Below, in pieces: positions 1-9,295 of a stretch of DNA of 64,000 bases; positions within the stretch are counted from its first letter, which is position 1; each line of letters starts with the position of its first letter. This stretch comes from Mycolicibacter longobardus (GTDB lineage: Bacteria; Actinomycetota; Actinomycetes; Mycobacteriales; Mycobacteriaceae): NCBI RefSeq assembly GCF_002102265.1, contig NZ_LQPG01000028.1, positions 1 to 64,000 on the forward strand, in the 5' to 3' direction. The translations under genes and the position numbers were made by a program. Under the pieces are notes generated by a model. It was not told where the DNA came from and searched no databases. It worked only from the letters and a program-made list of their open reading frames with translations.

Positions 1-1423
1 GGCCGGGCGGGGTCTGGAACTGCGACTCCACCGGTGCCGGGTCGGGGCCACCCATCAACTGCGCCAGCGACTCCGGGGTGAGCAGCCGCTCGGTGTCGTG
101 GCCGGGCTGCACGCCCTGCATCCCAGGTGCGGTGATCCAGCCCGGCTGGGTGTTGCGGTGCGAGAACGGGGTGTCGGGCACCCAGATCCCCGGGACAGTG
201 GTGTCCTTGTATCCGGGCGGCGGCTGCAGCCGGGGCTCGGAGTAGGCGATCTCCTTCGGTGTGGTGAACGCGCTGTTCCAGATGTTGATACCGAACGGCA
301 GATAGTTGAACTTGATCGCGTCGGCGATCGGCGCCAGGTATTCCGCGCACAGCTCCGCGGAGTCCTGGTAACCCAGCCGGCTGCCGGCCTGAATCGCGCT
401 ACACAGGAACTGCATCGGGTTCGCGAAGTTTGCGATAACCGGGTAGCTGAGCACCATGCCCTGCGCCGGGTGGTAGATCTCGTCCACGCCAGCCAGCACG
501 TTCGGCAGGATGTGCAGCGCGGTCTCGAAACCATCCAGCGCTTCCGGTTGCGTGATGGCGGTGGTCACCTGTTCCACGTTGTTGATGCTGTGCACCAATG
601 GCTTTGCGTTCTGGTTGAGGAACGCCTTGACGATCGTCATCGTCGCGTAGAACTGGTCGGTGGCGGTCGCCAGTGCCTGGTCGGTGCTGTTCAGGTTGCT
701 GGCGAACTTGGCCAGATCATGGTTCAGCGCGACGAACTGCTGGTCGTTGTGGTCCAGCGCCTTGACGAACAGCGACAGGCTGCGTACCACCGCGAAGAAA
801 TCACCCCGGCCCTTGTTCAGGGCGGTCAGCGCGTCCGACAGGCTGTTGAAAGCGGTGTTGAGCTGCGTGCCCTTGCCGGCCAGCCCGTCGGCGAAGGATT
901 CGATGGCGTCACCGATCGGGCCCTTGGGCTGCTCCGCCGTCGGCCCCAGCTTGTCGATGATGTTGGTGACATCGTTGCGCAGCGTGTCCCATTCCACCGG
1001 GACCTCGGTACGCTCCTCCGGGATCACGGCCTTGTCGGCCAGCACCGGCCCGCCCCGGTACGGCGGCTCCAGCTGAATGGTCCGCGACGCGACCAGAGTC
1101 GGGTTCAAGATGATCGCCTTGGCGTCGGCGGGCACCTTGTACTTGTTGTTGTAGTGCAGGGTGACTTTCATCTTGTCGCCGGCCGGCTCGATCTTGTCGA
1201 TCGCTCCCACCCGGACACCCATGATCTGCACCGCGTCACCGGGGTACAGCGCGTCGGTCTGTGGGAAGTAGGCGACGAGGCTGGTGCTGTTCAGCTTGCG
1301 AAAGAGCTGCACTCCTCCGAAGCCGGCAACGAGGGCCAGCGCCAACAGCAGCGACCCGACGATCACCGTCGTCCGCGATCGCTCCGGCAGTCGCAGGTTG
1401 CGAACATCAAAGACGGTACTCAC
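1..1423 (-). CDS. mce1D: Mce family protein MceD (mce1D-like), C-terminus cut by window edge
   Basis: Solute-binding subunit of a mycobacterial Mce lipid importer, acting in the cell envelope. Translation from the GTG at 1423 begins VSTVFDVRNLRLPERSR, followed by a hydrophobic segment at about residues 19-36. The MlaD/Mce core then reads YFPQTDALYPGDAVQIMGV and VGAIDKIE. The frame stays open for 474 codons to the window edge, so the end of the protein is missing. The GTG overlaps the mceC stop as GTGA, which supports this start and translational coupling. The tail near the edge is Pro/Gly-rich, as in Mce proteins. The letter D comes from position in the operon; the mce1 assignment comes from neighbouring fadD5. 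Confidence 0.9.
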   Translation of the reverse strand, partial: MSTVFDVRNLRLPERSRTTVIVGSLLLALALVAGFGGVQLFRKLNSTSLVAYFPQTDALYPGDAVQIMGVRVGAIDKIEPAGDKMKVTLHYNNKYKVPADAKAIILNPTLVASRTIQLEPPYRGGPVLADKAVIPEERTEVPVEWDTLRNDVTNIIDKLGPTAEQPKGPIGDAIESFADGLAGKGTQLNTAFNSLSDALTALNKGRGDFFAVVRSLSLFVKALDHNDQQFVALNHDLAKFASNLNSTDQALATATDQFYATMTIVKAFLNQNAKPLVHSINNVEQVTTAITQPEALDGFETALHILPNVLAGVDEIYHPAQGMVLSYPVIANFANPMQFLCSAIQAGSRLGYQDSAELCAEYLAPIADAIKFNYLPFGINIWNSAFTTPKEIAYSEPRLQPPPGYKDTTVPGIWVPDTPFSHRNTQPGWITAPGMQGVQPGHDTERLLTPESLAQLMGGPDPAPVESQFQTPPG

Positions 1424-3024
1424 GGACGCTCACTCCCTCTTGCGCCACCGCCGCCACCGGGCTGGCTGTTGCCGCCTTCACCAGGCGTGATGAACGGTGC
1501 CGGTAGCTGGTTGCCGGGTCCAGGCGGAACAGGCGGACCGGGTGCCCGCGGTGCCGGTGGGGGTGCCGCGCCCGGGTTGGCGGGAGCCGGACCGGCGACC
1601 GGGCCCATCGGCTCCGAACGCCCGCCCGGGTTGGCGTCGGGCATCGGAACCGGCGTGCCCGGCACCACCGGCGGCGTCTCGCCCGGACGACCCGCGATCG
1701 AGATGCCCGGCGACGACGGGATGCCGTCCGGGTTGGGCGGCGAGACCAACACATCGGTCGGCCCCGGGTACGGTCCGCTCCGTCCGAACGGGCCGTCGTT
1801 CGGGTCCAAGTTGGCGCATGGCAGCGGGTTGCCCGGAGTCGGGAACATGCCCGCGGCAGGTGCGTACGAGCACGGCGAACCGGGCGCGACGGCCGGCCCG
1901 GGGTGCTCGGGGGTGCCCTCAAGCACCTGCGGAGCGGGCGGCGGTGCACCATTGGCGAACCGATTTCCGTTCGGGTCGGGGTAACGGAACTCCGGCAGGC
2001 CGGCGTTGCGCCAGAATTCCTCGGGCGAGATGCCACGCTTCTTGAACGCCGCGTCCACCCAGGGCTGCAGGATCCAGTACGGGATCAGGTTCAGCGTCGA
2101 GACCTTGAAGTAGGGGCCCGATGCCATCGCCTCGTTCACGATCGTCAGGTACCTGCCCAGGATGGTGAACATCTCCCGCAGGTCATCCTGGCGCCGCACC
2201 AGCATGTCGGTGATGGTGGAGGCCTCTTCGAAGACGTGGTTCAGATCCAGACCCGGATTGTCGCGGACCAGGCCCTGAACCTGTTCGCCGAAATAGGCGA
2301 TGTTGCCTAGCAACGCCGAGATCGCCTGGCTGCGCTGGTTCACTGCTGCCGAGAGGGTCTGAGTATTGCGCAGCAGCGCGTCGATCTGGTTGCTGCGGTC
2401 ACCGATAACGCTCGCGACCTGGTTGGTCTGTGCCAGCAGGTGAGTGATCTCGTCGTCACGTTTGCCGATGGTGTCGGAGAACCTCGCGACGCCGTCGAGC
2501 GCGTCGCTCAGGTCCGGGTAGGTCTGATCGACCGTCTCCGACAGCACCTTCAACGACTTCTTGACCGTGTCGATGTCCCAGCCGGAGGCGGCCTTGGTGG
2601 CGTCGAAGACCGCATCGTAGAGCTGGTAGGGGGTGGTGCTCTGGCCCAACGGCAGCACACCCTGCGGCGCTATGCGGCGCTCACCCTTGGGCTCGATCGA
2701 CAGCACCTTGCGGCCCAAGATGGTGTCGGTCTTGACCCCGATCCGGCTGTCGCTGCCGATCGGGTTGGCACCGACCGAGAACTTCACCAGCACGTGGTCG
2801 CCCTCGATCGACAGATCTTGTACCTTGCCGACGTCCACGCCGGAGATGCGCACCTTGTCGCCGGCGTTCAGGCCGCCGCTATCGGAGAGCTGTCCGAAGT
2901 AACTCGGTTCGGCGAAGAGCATCGGCACCGTGGTGAAGGTCTGCCCCACCAGGGTTACCAACGCCACTGTGGCGACACCGATGATGCCGATCCGTGCCCG
3001 GTTGGGCGGTTCCAGAGTCCTCAC
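1420..3024 (-). CDS. mce1C: Mce family protein MceC (mce1C-like)
   Basis: Third Mce subunit of the lipid importer. The preferred start is the GTG at 3024 (VRTLEPPNRARIGIIG), which overlaps the mceB stop as GTGA; an upstream GTG at 3057 would add 11 residues. A transmembrane anchor occupies about residues 11-29, followed by the Mce core (AGDKVRISGVDVGKVQDL) and a long helical region with heptad-like Gln/Leu/Asn content. The last 150 or so residues are Pro/Gly-rich low-complexity sequence, common in MceC/D proteins. The gene is embedded in a run of 4-base overlaps from yrbE1B through mceD. Confidence 0.92.
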   Translation of the reverse strand: MRTLEPPNRARIGIIGVATVALVTLVGQTFTTVPMLFAEPSYFGQLSDSGGLNAGDKVRISGVDVGKVQDLSIEGDHVLVKFSVGANPIGSDSRIGVKTDTILGRKVLSIEPKGERRIAPQGVLPLGQSTTPYQLYDAVFDATKAASGWDIDTVKKSLKVLSETVDQTYPDLSDALDGVARFSDTIGKRDDEITHLLAQTNQVASVIGDRSNQIDALLRNTQTLSAAVNQRSQAISALLGNIAYFGEQVQGLVRDNPGLDLNHVFEEASTITDMLVRRQDDLREMFTILGRYLTIVNEAMASGPYFKVSTLNLIPYWILQPWVDAAFKKRGISPEEFWRNAGLPEFRYPDPNGNRFANGAPPPAPQVLEGTPEHPGPAVAPGSPCSYAPAAGMFPTPGNPLPCANLDPNDGPFGRSGPYPGPTDVLVSPPNPDGIPSSPGISIAGRPGETPPVVPGTPVPMPDANPGGRSEPMGPVAGPAPANPGAAPPPAPRAPGPPVPPGPGNQLPAPFITPGEGGNSQPGGGGGARGSERP

Positions 3025-4049
3025 TGAGGCGTGCACCTCCCCGTCGGTTGCTGCCACAACCGAGCGTTTCGCACCGGCCCGCCCGGCTGCAATCCAGGAA
3101 GCTTGATAGTCACGTCGCAGAGGTAGAAGTTGAAGAAGTCACCGTAGACACCGGTGCGCCCGATCAGCTTCATCGCCTTAGGAATCTTCTGCAGAATCTG
3201 GTCGACATCGTCGAGCCGGTCGGGCGGCTCCGGACCGGCCACCGGGAACAGGCTGTGCAACTGCGTGCGGTTGTCGGCCAGCAGATCCGCCAGATTGCCG
3301 GCGGCGTTACCGAACTCCGCGGTGCCGTTCGCCAGCGGATCGGCGTGGCTGTTCAAACCCTTGACCAGCTTGTCGAAGTTGTCGACCGTTTCGTCGAAGG
3401 TCTGGCGATGCCGGACCGCGGTGTCCAGCACCACGTTCAGGTTCTTGACGACCTCGCCGATGGCCGCGTCGCGGTCGGCGATGTGAGCGGTCAACTGAGC
3501 GGTCTGCTCCAGGATGTCGTTGATGGTGCCGCCTTGCCCCTGGAAGACCGTGACGATGGTCGAGGCGATGGTGTTGATCTTCTCCGGGTCCAACGCCCGG
3601 AACACCGGCTTGAATCCACCGATCAACGCGTCCAGGTCCAGCGCCGGCTCGGTCCGGGAGGCAGGAATGAATCCGCCCATGGGCAGCCGCTGATCGGCAC
3701 CCTCACCTTCGCCGCGCTTGAGCTCCAGGTAGCGGTTGCCGATGAGGTCGTCGTAACGGATCTGCGCGGTGGTCGACTGGAACAGCGGCAGTGATCGGTC
3801 GACGTCGAAGTCGACCACGGCCCGACGACCTCCGTCGACCAGCCGGACCTTTTTGACCTTGCCGATCTCCACGCCGGAGGCGCGCACGAACTGCCCCTGA
3901 CGCAGGCCGCTGGCGTTGCTGAATTCGGCGGAGTACCGAGCCGTCCGGTCGAACCGGATCTGCCCGAAGACCACGACGAGGCCGACCGTGAAGAGCAGCA
4001 GCACCGAGCCGACGGCACCGAGTTTGAGGGCGGTTCTGGTGATGTTCAT
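3021..4049 (-). CDS. mce1B: Mce family protein MceB (mce1B-like)
   Basis: Second Mce subunit, 342 residues. It starts MNITRTALKLGAVGSVLLLF, with a membrane anchor at about residues 8-29. The highly conserved Mce block follows: RYSAEFSNASGLRQGQFV, VEIGKVKKV and DLIGNRYLELKRG. This closely resembles remembered Mce1B sequences. The ATG overlaps the mceA stop as ATGA, and its own TGA overlaps the mceC start. It is probably anchored in the inner membrane and contributes to a hexameric substrate channel. Confidence 0.94.
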   Translation of the reverse strand: MNITRTALKLGAVGSVLLLFTVGLVVVFGQIRFDRTARYSAEFSNASGLRQGQFVRASGVEIGKVKKVRLVDGGRRAVVDFDVDRSLPLFQSTTAQIRYDDLIGNRYLELKRGEGEGADQRLPMGGFIPASRTEPALDLDALIGGFKPVFRALDPEKINTIASTIVTVFQGQGGTINDILEQTAQLTAHIADRDAAIGEVVKNLNVVLDTAVRHRQTFDETVDNFDKLVKGLNSHADPLANGTAEFGNAAGNLADLLADNRTQLHSLFPVAGPEPPDRLDDVDQILQKIPKAMKLIGRTGVYGDFFNFYLCDVTIKLPGLQPGGPVRNARLWQQPTGRCTPQ

Positions 4050-5266
4050 GGGTTAATCGTGTATTCCCCGACTTGGCGACCCCAGATGTAATCAACAGCC
4101 AGGGGCGATCCGGTTTCAAAGTGGTTGAACGGCGCTTGGCTGACTCCCGTGTCGGCGACCAGGTAAGGCGCCGGCCAGAAATCGTGAGTGATCTCCTGCC
4201 AGCAGCCCGGCGCACCGCCGGGGCCACCGCGAGCGTTGTAACGCGGCAGGTTCTCGGGATAGATGTACGGGTTGGCCGGTCCGACCAGCTCACTGTTGGT
4301 GGCGAGCGAGTAGCCGTCGCCGCCGAGGAAGTCGTAGACCTTGGGTGCGCCCTCGGCGAGGTTGCGGATGGCGCAGAACAACTCCGGGCTGTACTCGTCC
4401 AGCAGTGCCGACACCGGGACCAGGTCGGAGAACTGCGCACGGAAGTACGGCCCGAACCGCTGGGTGACATCCGCCCCGAGGTTGCCCACCCCGGCGGCGC
4501 CCAGCAACGCGGCGTCCAGTTCCTTCTGCTGGTTGGTGATCGTCTTGACGGTGACGGACGAGGAGTCCAAGAAGCCGATCAGATCCGGCGCTCCGTCGGC
4601 GTAGACCTCGGCCAGGGTTGCGAAGCCCTTGAGGTCGCGACGGAACGAAGGCATCCGTGCGTTGACGTCATCGAGAATCGCGTTGCCGTTGACCAGCGAT
4701 TCGCCGAGCTTGTCGCCCAGCCCGGTCAATGCCTCGGCCGCGGCGTGCAGCGTCAGATTCAGCTTGATCGGGTCGACATGCTCGGACAGGTTGTTGATGG
4801 TCTCGAACAGTGTGTTGAGCTCCGTCGTCACCGAGGTCGCGATGATGTTCTTGCTGGTGATGCGTTCCCGCGCCGGGTGTTCCGGGGCGGTCAGCGACAC
4901 GTACTTGTTGCCGAACAGCGTGGTAGCCAGAATGTCGGCTTTGACGTTGGACGGGATCAGCTTGAGGTACTTGGGGTTCACGTCGAGGGTGAACTTGGCG
5001 GCCGGCTTGTTCTCGTACTCCGTCGGCGCGATGTTGGCCACCCGCCCGATCTGGACGCCGTTGTAGGTCACCGGCCCGCCCGGGTCCATCACCAGACCGG
5101 CGCGCGGCGCCACCATGGTCAGCGGCGTCGTCTTGGTGAAGTGCCCGCGGAACTGCCCGTACACCAGCGCCGCGATCAGCGCCAGGACCCCGAGGGTCAC
5201 CAAGCCAGCCAGCCGGAACGGCGGGTTGTGCACCTTGTTCTGCTTCCCGGTTGCCATGCCAGTCAC
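4046..5266 (-). CDS. mce1A: Mce family protein MceA (mce1A-like)
   Basis: First Mce subunit, about 406 residues. A transmembrane segment at residues 18-37 (LAGLVTLGVLALIAALVYG) is followed by the Mce core (APRAGLVMDPGGPVTYNGV, QIGRV) and FGNKYVSL. The middle is helical (KLNLTLHAAAEALTGLGDK) and the C-terminus contains YSPELFCAIRN, a MceA-typical block. The start is the GTG at 5266, overlapping the yrbE1B stop as GTGA; an ATG three codons downstream (5257) is the alternative. In M. tuberculosis, Mce1A belongs to a fatty-acid importer. That substrate is inferred here from orthology and the adjacent fadD5. Confidence 0.93.
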   Translation of the reverse strand: MTGMATGKQNKVHNPPFRLAGLVTLGVLALIAALVYGQFRGHFTKTTPLTMVAPRAGLVMDPGGPVTYNGVQIGRVANIAPTEYENKPAAKFTLDVNPKYLKLIPSNVKADILATTLFGNKYVSLTAPEHPARERITSKNIIATSVTTELNTLFETINNLSEHVDPIKLNLTLHAAAEALTGLGDKLGESLVNGNAILDDVNARMPSFRRDLKGFATLAEVYADGAPDLIGFLDSSSVTVKTITNQQKELDAALLGAAGVGNLGADVTQRFGPYFRAQFSDLVPVSALLDEYSPELFCAIRNLAEGAPKVYDFLGGDGYSLATNSELVGPANPYIYPENLPRYNARGGPGGAPGCWQEITHDFWPAPYLVADTGVSQAPFNHFETGSPLAVDYIWGRQVGEYTINP

Positions 5267-6132
5267 ATCGTCAGGTTGAAGTTGGGGTCGACGCCGTAGA
5301 GCGCCAACGCTGCGAGCAGCACAACTGTGGGCACCGTGATCAGGGACAGTCGCATCGACTGGCCCACCGCGGCGCCGACGCCGACCGGACCTCCACTTGC
5401 GTTGAAGCCGTAGTAACAGTGCGTGACCATCACCACGATCGCGATCAAGATGGTCTCGATGAATGACCAGAACACGTCGTCGGGTCTCAGGAATGTTCGG
5501 AAGTAATGCTCATAGGTTCCCGACGACTGGCCGAAGAACAACGTGGTGACGATCTGCGGCGAGGCGAACGCCATGATCAGTGCCAGCGCGTACAGCGGGA
5601 TAATCACCGTGAAGCCGGCCACCACGCGAGTGGACACCAGGTAGGCGATCGAGTTGATCCCCATCACCTCGAGGGCGTCGATCTCCTCGCTGATCCGCAT
5701 CGCGCCGAGTTCGGCGGTGGCCCCCGCGCCGACCGTGGCAGCCAGGGCGATGCCGGCGTTGACCGGGCCCACCACCCGGACGTTGACCAGGGCCGCGGCG
5801 AAACCGGTGTAGGTCTCCACCCCGATGTTGCCCAGTGAGGTGAAGCCCTGGATGGCGATCAGCGAGCCGCCGGCCAGCATCACGAAGCCCATGATGGCGA
5901 CGGTGCCGCCGATCACGGCCATGGCGCCGGTACCCATACCCAGCTCGGCGATCAGGCGCAGCGTCTCGGTGCGGTACCGGCGCAGCGCCCACGGAATCTG
6001 CCGCAGCGCGGTCAGCGAGAACCAGCCGAGCCGACCGCTCCTTTCCAGTGAGCGGCCGGCCATCCCGACATAGCGTTGATAGTTCGCGACCAGCCCGGGA
6101 AAGCGGCTGCGCACCACTGCCGACGTCGACAT
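5263..6132 (-). CDS. yrbE1B: YrbE1B/MlaE-type permease of the Mce transporter
   Basis: ABC-type permease subunit, 289 residues, in the inner membrane. It has five or six hydrophobic stretches and the MlaE hallmark around EEIDALEVMGINSIAYLVSTR, in the cytoplasmic coupling loop. Highly hydrophobic blocks include GAMAVIGGTVAIMGFVMLAG and VVAGFTVIIPLYALALIMAF. It starts at an ATG one base after the yrbE1A stop and overlaps mceA by four bases. Mce loci normally encode two such permeases and recruit a distant ATPase (MceG). No ATPase gene is present in this window. Confidence 0.94.
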   Translation of the reverse strand: MSTSAVVRSRFPGLVANYQRYVGMAGRSLERSGRLGWFSLTALRQIPWALRRYRTETLRLIAELGMGTGAMAVIGGTVAIMGFVMLAGGSLIAIQGFTSLGNIGVETYTGFAAALVNVRVVGPVNAGIALAATVGAGATAELGAMRISEEIDALEVMGINSIAYLVSTRVVAGFTVIIPLYALALIMAFASPQIVTTLFFGQSSGTYEHYFRTFLRPDDVFWSFIETILIAIVVMVTHCYYGFNASGGPVGVGAAVGQSMRLSLITVPTVVLLAALALYGVDPNFNLTM

Positions 6133-6133
6133 C

Positions 6134-6937
6134 TCAGGTCCCCGTTCCGAACTTCACGCCGATGGTGGTCAGCACCACGTTCACGGCGAACAACGCGAGC
6201 ACGCAGAGCACCACGGTCTCGTTGACGGCCGTACCGAGCCCTTTGGAGCCGCCGCGAACCGTAAGTCCGCGATAACAGCCGACCAAGCCTGCGATAAGTC
6301 CGAACACGCTGGCCTTGACCGTCGAGATGACCACTTCGGGCAGGCCGGTCAGCAGGGTCAGCGTGGACAGATAGGCGCCGCCGGACACGTTCTGCAGGTA
6401 AACGCCGAACAGGAAGCCGCCGGCCAAGCCGATCACGATCACCAGGGCGTTGAGCAGCAGTGCGACCACGGTCGCCGCGATCACCCGGGGCACCACCAGC
6501 CGATGGATCGGATCGATACCGAGCACCTCCATCGCGTCGATCTCCTCGCGGATGGTGCGGGCGCCCAGGTCGGCACAGATCGCGGTCGAACCGGCACCGG
6601 CGACCACCAGCACGGTGACCAACGGCCCCAACTGGGTGACGGCCGCGATGCCCGCGCCCGCCCCGGAGACGTCGGCGGCGCCGAACTGCGCCAACAGGAT
6701 GTTCAGCGTGAAGACCAGCAGCACGGTGAGCGGGATGGCGACCGCGATGGTCGGGATGATGGCGACGCTGGTGATGAACCAGCCCTGCTGGAGCGTCTCG
6801 CGCCACTGGAACGGCCGTACGAAAAGCGCCCGGGCGGTCAGGACGCACATCCGGAAGAAGCCGCCGATCATCACCATCGGCGGTATCAGCCGATCCCGGA
6901 CGAAATCAGACAGCCGGGGACGCGCCGGAGCCGTCAC
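6134..6937 (-). CDS. yrbE1A: YrbE1A/MlaE-type permease of the Mce transporter
   Basis: First permease subunit and first gene of the Mce operon, about 267 residues from the GTG at 6937 (VTAPARPRLSDFVRD). A purine-rich Shine-Dalgarno (GAGGGGGG) lies about six bases upstream of that GTG, so it is preferred over the GTG at 6958, which would add seven residues. The family motif EEIDAMEVLGIDPIHRLVVPR is present, with hydrophobic helices on both sides. It ends one base before yrbE1B. A 218-base gap separates it from fadD5, so a promoter of its own is possible. Confidence 0.93.
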   Translation of the reverse strand: MTAPARPRLSDFVRDRLIPPMVMIGGFFRMCVLTARALFVRPFQWRETLQQGWFITSVAIIPTIAVAIPLTVLLVFTLNILLAQFGAADVSGAGAGIAAVTQLGPLVTVLVVAGAGSTAICADLGARTIREEIDAMEVLGIDPIHRLVVPRVIAATVVALLLNALVIVIGLAGGFLFGVYLQNVSGGAYLSTLTLLTGLPEVVISTVKASVFGLIAGLVGCYRGLTVRGGSKGLGTAVNETVVLCVLALFAVNVVLTTIGVKFGTGT

Positions 6938-7155
6938 GACACCCCCCTCACCGGACACCCTGCACCACGACGCAGCAAGGAATCGCGTCGCACAGTGTGT
7001 TCTCCCGTCCGTCGTTCAGCGAGACCCGCGTCACCTTATCGACCCAACGTGCCGTGGGCGACCATCGGACCATACCTGATGGCTCCGTGAGAGGGGCATC
7101 GAATCGGTGGATAACGCGCGGCTTCCTACCGGAGAGTAACGTGCCGCGACCTCAA
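6938..7155 (-). other. Intergenic region between fadD5 and the Mce operon
   Basis: A 218-base gap with no credible gene on either strand. On the minus strand it contains AT-richer patches (CAGGTATGGT near 7075-7084 and GATAAGGT near 7037-7044) that could serve as -10 elements for the yrbE1A operon. Neither has a convincing -35 at the right distance, so no promoter is called. Confidence 0.4.
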
Positions 7156-8775
7156 TCATCGCGCGGTGCCAGCGGTATCACCTGCGACGTCGCCCGGCCC
7201 GGATCCCGCAGCCGTCCCGTAGCGAATCCGCAACTCGGTCTTGAGCACCTTGCCCGCCGGGTTGCGCGGCAGGGCATCGACGATCTCGAGGGCCTTGGGG
7301 TGCTTGTAGCGCGCCAGCCGCTCGGTCAGGAAATCGTCGAGATCCGCCAGGGCCAGGCCGGGCCGCGACAGCGCGGCGACCGCTACCGGTACCTCGCCCC
7401 AGCGCTCGTGCGAGCGGCCGATGACGGCGACCTCGGCGATGTCGGGGTGGTCGGCCAGAACGTTCTCCACCTCGGCGCAGTACACGTTCTCGCCGCCGGA
7501 GATGATCATGTCCTTTTTGCGGTCCACCACCCAGACATAGCCTTCGTCGTCCATCCGCACCAGATCCCCGGAGTGGAACCAGCCGCCGGCGAAGGCCTCC
7601 GCGGTGGCCTCCGGGTTGTTCCAGTAACCGCTCATCAAAGTGGGCGCCCGGTAGACGATCTCGCCCACTTCGCCGACGGCGACGTCGTTCATCTGCTCGT
7701 CGACGACCCGGGCGGTGACGGTCGGGATGACGGTGCCGACCGATCCGAGCTTCCGCACGGCGTCCTCCCCCAGCAGGATGCAGGTCACCGGGGACATCTC
7801 GGTCTGCCCGAACGCCGCCAGGATCTTGGTGCCGGGGAAGGTCTCGGCCATCTCGCGCAGCAGCGCGTCGGAAGCCGGCGCCGCGCCCCACGACATGGTC
7901 CGCAACCGGATGTCGCGCGGGTTGGCCCGCTGTTGGGCGCAGACCGCCTGCCACTGCGCCGGCACCAGGAAGATGCCGGTGACCTTTTCGGCCGCCAGCA
8001 CGTCGAGCAGTTGGCCGGCGTCGAAAGCTCCGAGCGGATTGATCACGGTCGGGATGCCCAGCCACATGCCGGGCAGCAGATTGCCGACACCGGCGATGTG
8101 GAAGAACGGCACCCCGATGAAGGCGACATCATTGGTGCCGGTCCCGGCGGTGTGCAGCGCGGTCATCGTCTGGCCGACCAGGTTGGTGTGGGTGAGCACC
8201 GCGCCCTTGGGCCGGCCGGTGGTTCCCGAGGTGTACATGATCAGGGCCGGTGAGTCGTTGGGAATGTCCACCGGCGAGTGCGGCGCTCCGGTCTCGCTGA
8301 TCAGGTCCTCGTAGGCGATCAGGTCCGCAGCGCTGTCACCGGCCACAACCACCGTCTCCAGCAGCTCGGTCTGCGCTCGCACACCCTCCACCACCGGCAC
8401 CAGCGCCGGTTCGGTGATCAGCACCCGCGCCTCGCAGTCGGTCACCAGATAGGCGATCTCCGGTGGGGTGAGCCGGAAGTTCACCGGGACGGCGATCCCG
8501 CCCAGCATGTTCGCGGCCAGCACCGACTCGACGAACTCGGTGCGGTTGAGCATCAGGATCATCACCCGGTCGCCGGCGCGGACACCGCGGCGGCTGAGCG
8601 CGTCGGCCAGCGCGACGACCCGCTCCCGCAACTGCGCCCAGGTCGTGGTCTGGCCCAGGAACCGCAGCGCGACAGCGTCCGGTTGCATCAGCGCGTGCCG
8701 GTCCAGCTGATTGACCCAGTTCTGCCGCCGAGCGCGGTAGGGCTGCTCGGCGGGATCGACTGTTGCGTGGCTCAA
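7156..8775 (-). CDS. fadD5: FadD5-like fatty-acyl-CoA synthetase
   Basis: Activates fatty acids to acyl-CoA through an acyl-adenylate. The protein is 539 residues with the AMP-binding P-loop YTSGTTGRPKGAV, the adenylation motif AFGQTEMSP, WFHSGDLVRMD, and the C-terminal hinge DRKKDMIISGGENVY with PRNPAGKVLKTELR. Its N-terminus (ARRQNWVNQL) matches remembered FadD5 (Rv0166) closely. FadD5 precedes yrbE1A in M. tuberculosis in the same order and strand relation as here. Start is a TTG at 8775 preceded by GGGAGA; no better in-frame start is visible. It probably activates fatty acids imported by the adjacent Mce system. Confidence 0.92.
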   Translation of the reverse strand: MSHATVDPAEQPYRARRQNWVNQLDRHALMQPDAVALRFLGQTTTWAQLRERVVALADALSRRGVRAGDRVMILMLNRTEFVESVLAANMLGGIAVPVNFRLTPPEIAYLVTDCEARVLITEPALVPVVEGVRAQTELLETVVVAGDSAADLIAYEDLISETGAPHSPVDIPNDSPALIMYTSGTTGRPKGAVLTHTNLVGQTMTALHTAGTGTNDVAFIGVPFFHIAGVGNLLPGMWLGIPTVINPLGAFDAGQLLDVLAAEKVTGIFLVPAQWQAVCAQQRANPRDIRLRTMSWGAAPASDALLREMAETFPGTKILAAFGQTEMSPVTCILLGEDAVRKLGSVGTVIPTVTARVVDEQMNDVAVGEVGEIVYRAPTLMSGYWNNPEATAEAFAGGWFHSGDLVRMDDEGYVWVVDRKKDMIISGGENVYCAEVENVLADHPDIAEVAVIGRSHERWGEVPVAVAALSRPGLALADLDDFLTERLARYKHPKALEIVDALPRNPAGKVLKTELRIRYGTAAGSGPGDVAGDTAGTAR

Positions 8776-8818
8776 TTCGGGTCTCCCGCTTCGTGATGGC
8801 TTCGCCCTGCTGGCGCCG

Positions 8819-9259
8819 CTAACCCGAGGCCAGTGCCTCGGCGCGCTGTTTGAGATTCTCGGCCAAGTAGTCCAGCGCGTTGTTGAACGCTTTCTTGAGC
8901 ATCGGCTTGGGCACCGACATCTCCGTCTCGATGTTCATGTCGACGGTGAGCAAGGTGGTGGGGCCGATCTCGACCACCGAGAACAGCTGCTCCTGCTTGC
9001 TGAACAGATCGCCCTGCTGGAGCACCGTCTGGATCTGAGTGGCGCTGGGGTAGTACACGGCTTGGATGAAGGTGCCGTCGAAGCCGGAGTAGGAGGCGTC
9101 CAGTCGCAGCTGACTGGGCCGGCCGTCGTCATAGCGGGCCAACACCCAGATCCCTTTGACCTCTTCGTTCCACTGCGGGTACGCCTCGAAGTCGGCAACG
9201 ATCCCCATGATCGTGGCGGCGTCGGCGGCGACTTCGACGGTCTTGCTCACGAGCGGCAC
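8819..9259 (-). CDS. SRPBCC/polyketide-cyclase-like protein, TB18.5 (Rv0164) type
   Basis: Small START/SRPBCC-fold protein, 146 residues, starting at a GTG (VPLVSKTVEVAADAATIMG). The family-typical elements are ADFEAYPQWNEEVKG, followed by alternating beta strands (YDDGRPSQLRLDASY) and a long C-terminal helix. It closely resembles remembered TB18.5 (Rv0164). The fold binds hydrophobic ligands in a cavity; the ligand of this protein is unknown. In M. tuberculosis mce1R lies between this gene and fadD5, but here the gap is only 43 bases. Confidence 0.85.
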   Translation of the reverse strand: MPLVSKTVEVAADAATIMGIVADFEAYPQWNEEVKGIWVLARYDDGRPSQLRLDASYSGFDGTFIQAVYYPSATQIQTVLQQGDLFSKQEQLFSVVEIGPTTLLTVDMNIETEMSVPKPMLKKAFNNALDYLAENLKQRAEALASG

Positions 9260-9295
9260 CCGCCGAGCATAGCCAGCGGGCGAAACGCCGCCGAG

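Noticed and set aside
98..1984. A 628-codon open frame on the plus strand
   Set aside because: It lies antisense to mceD and mceC, has Val/Gln/Asp-biased low-complexity translation typical of shadow frames in GC-rich DNA, and no motif.
4073..5299. A 408-codon open frame on the plus strand
   Set aside because: Antisense to mceA, with no recognisable domain; explained by GC codon bias.
8776..8818. Possible hidden mce1R
   Set aside because: Only 43 bases are available and neither strand of the neighbouring genes encodes a GntR-type protein.
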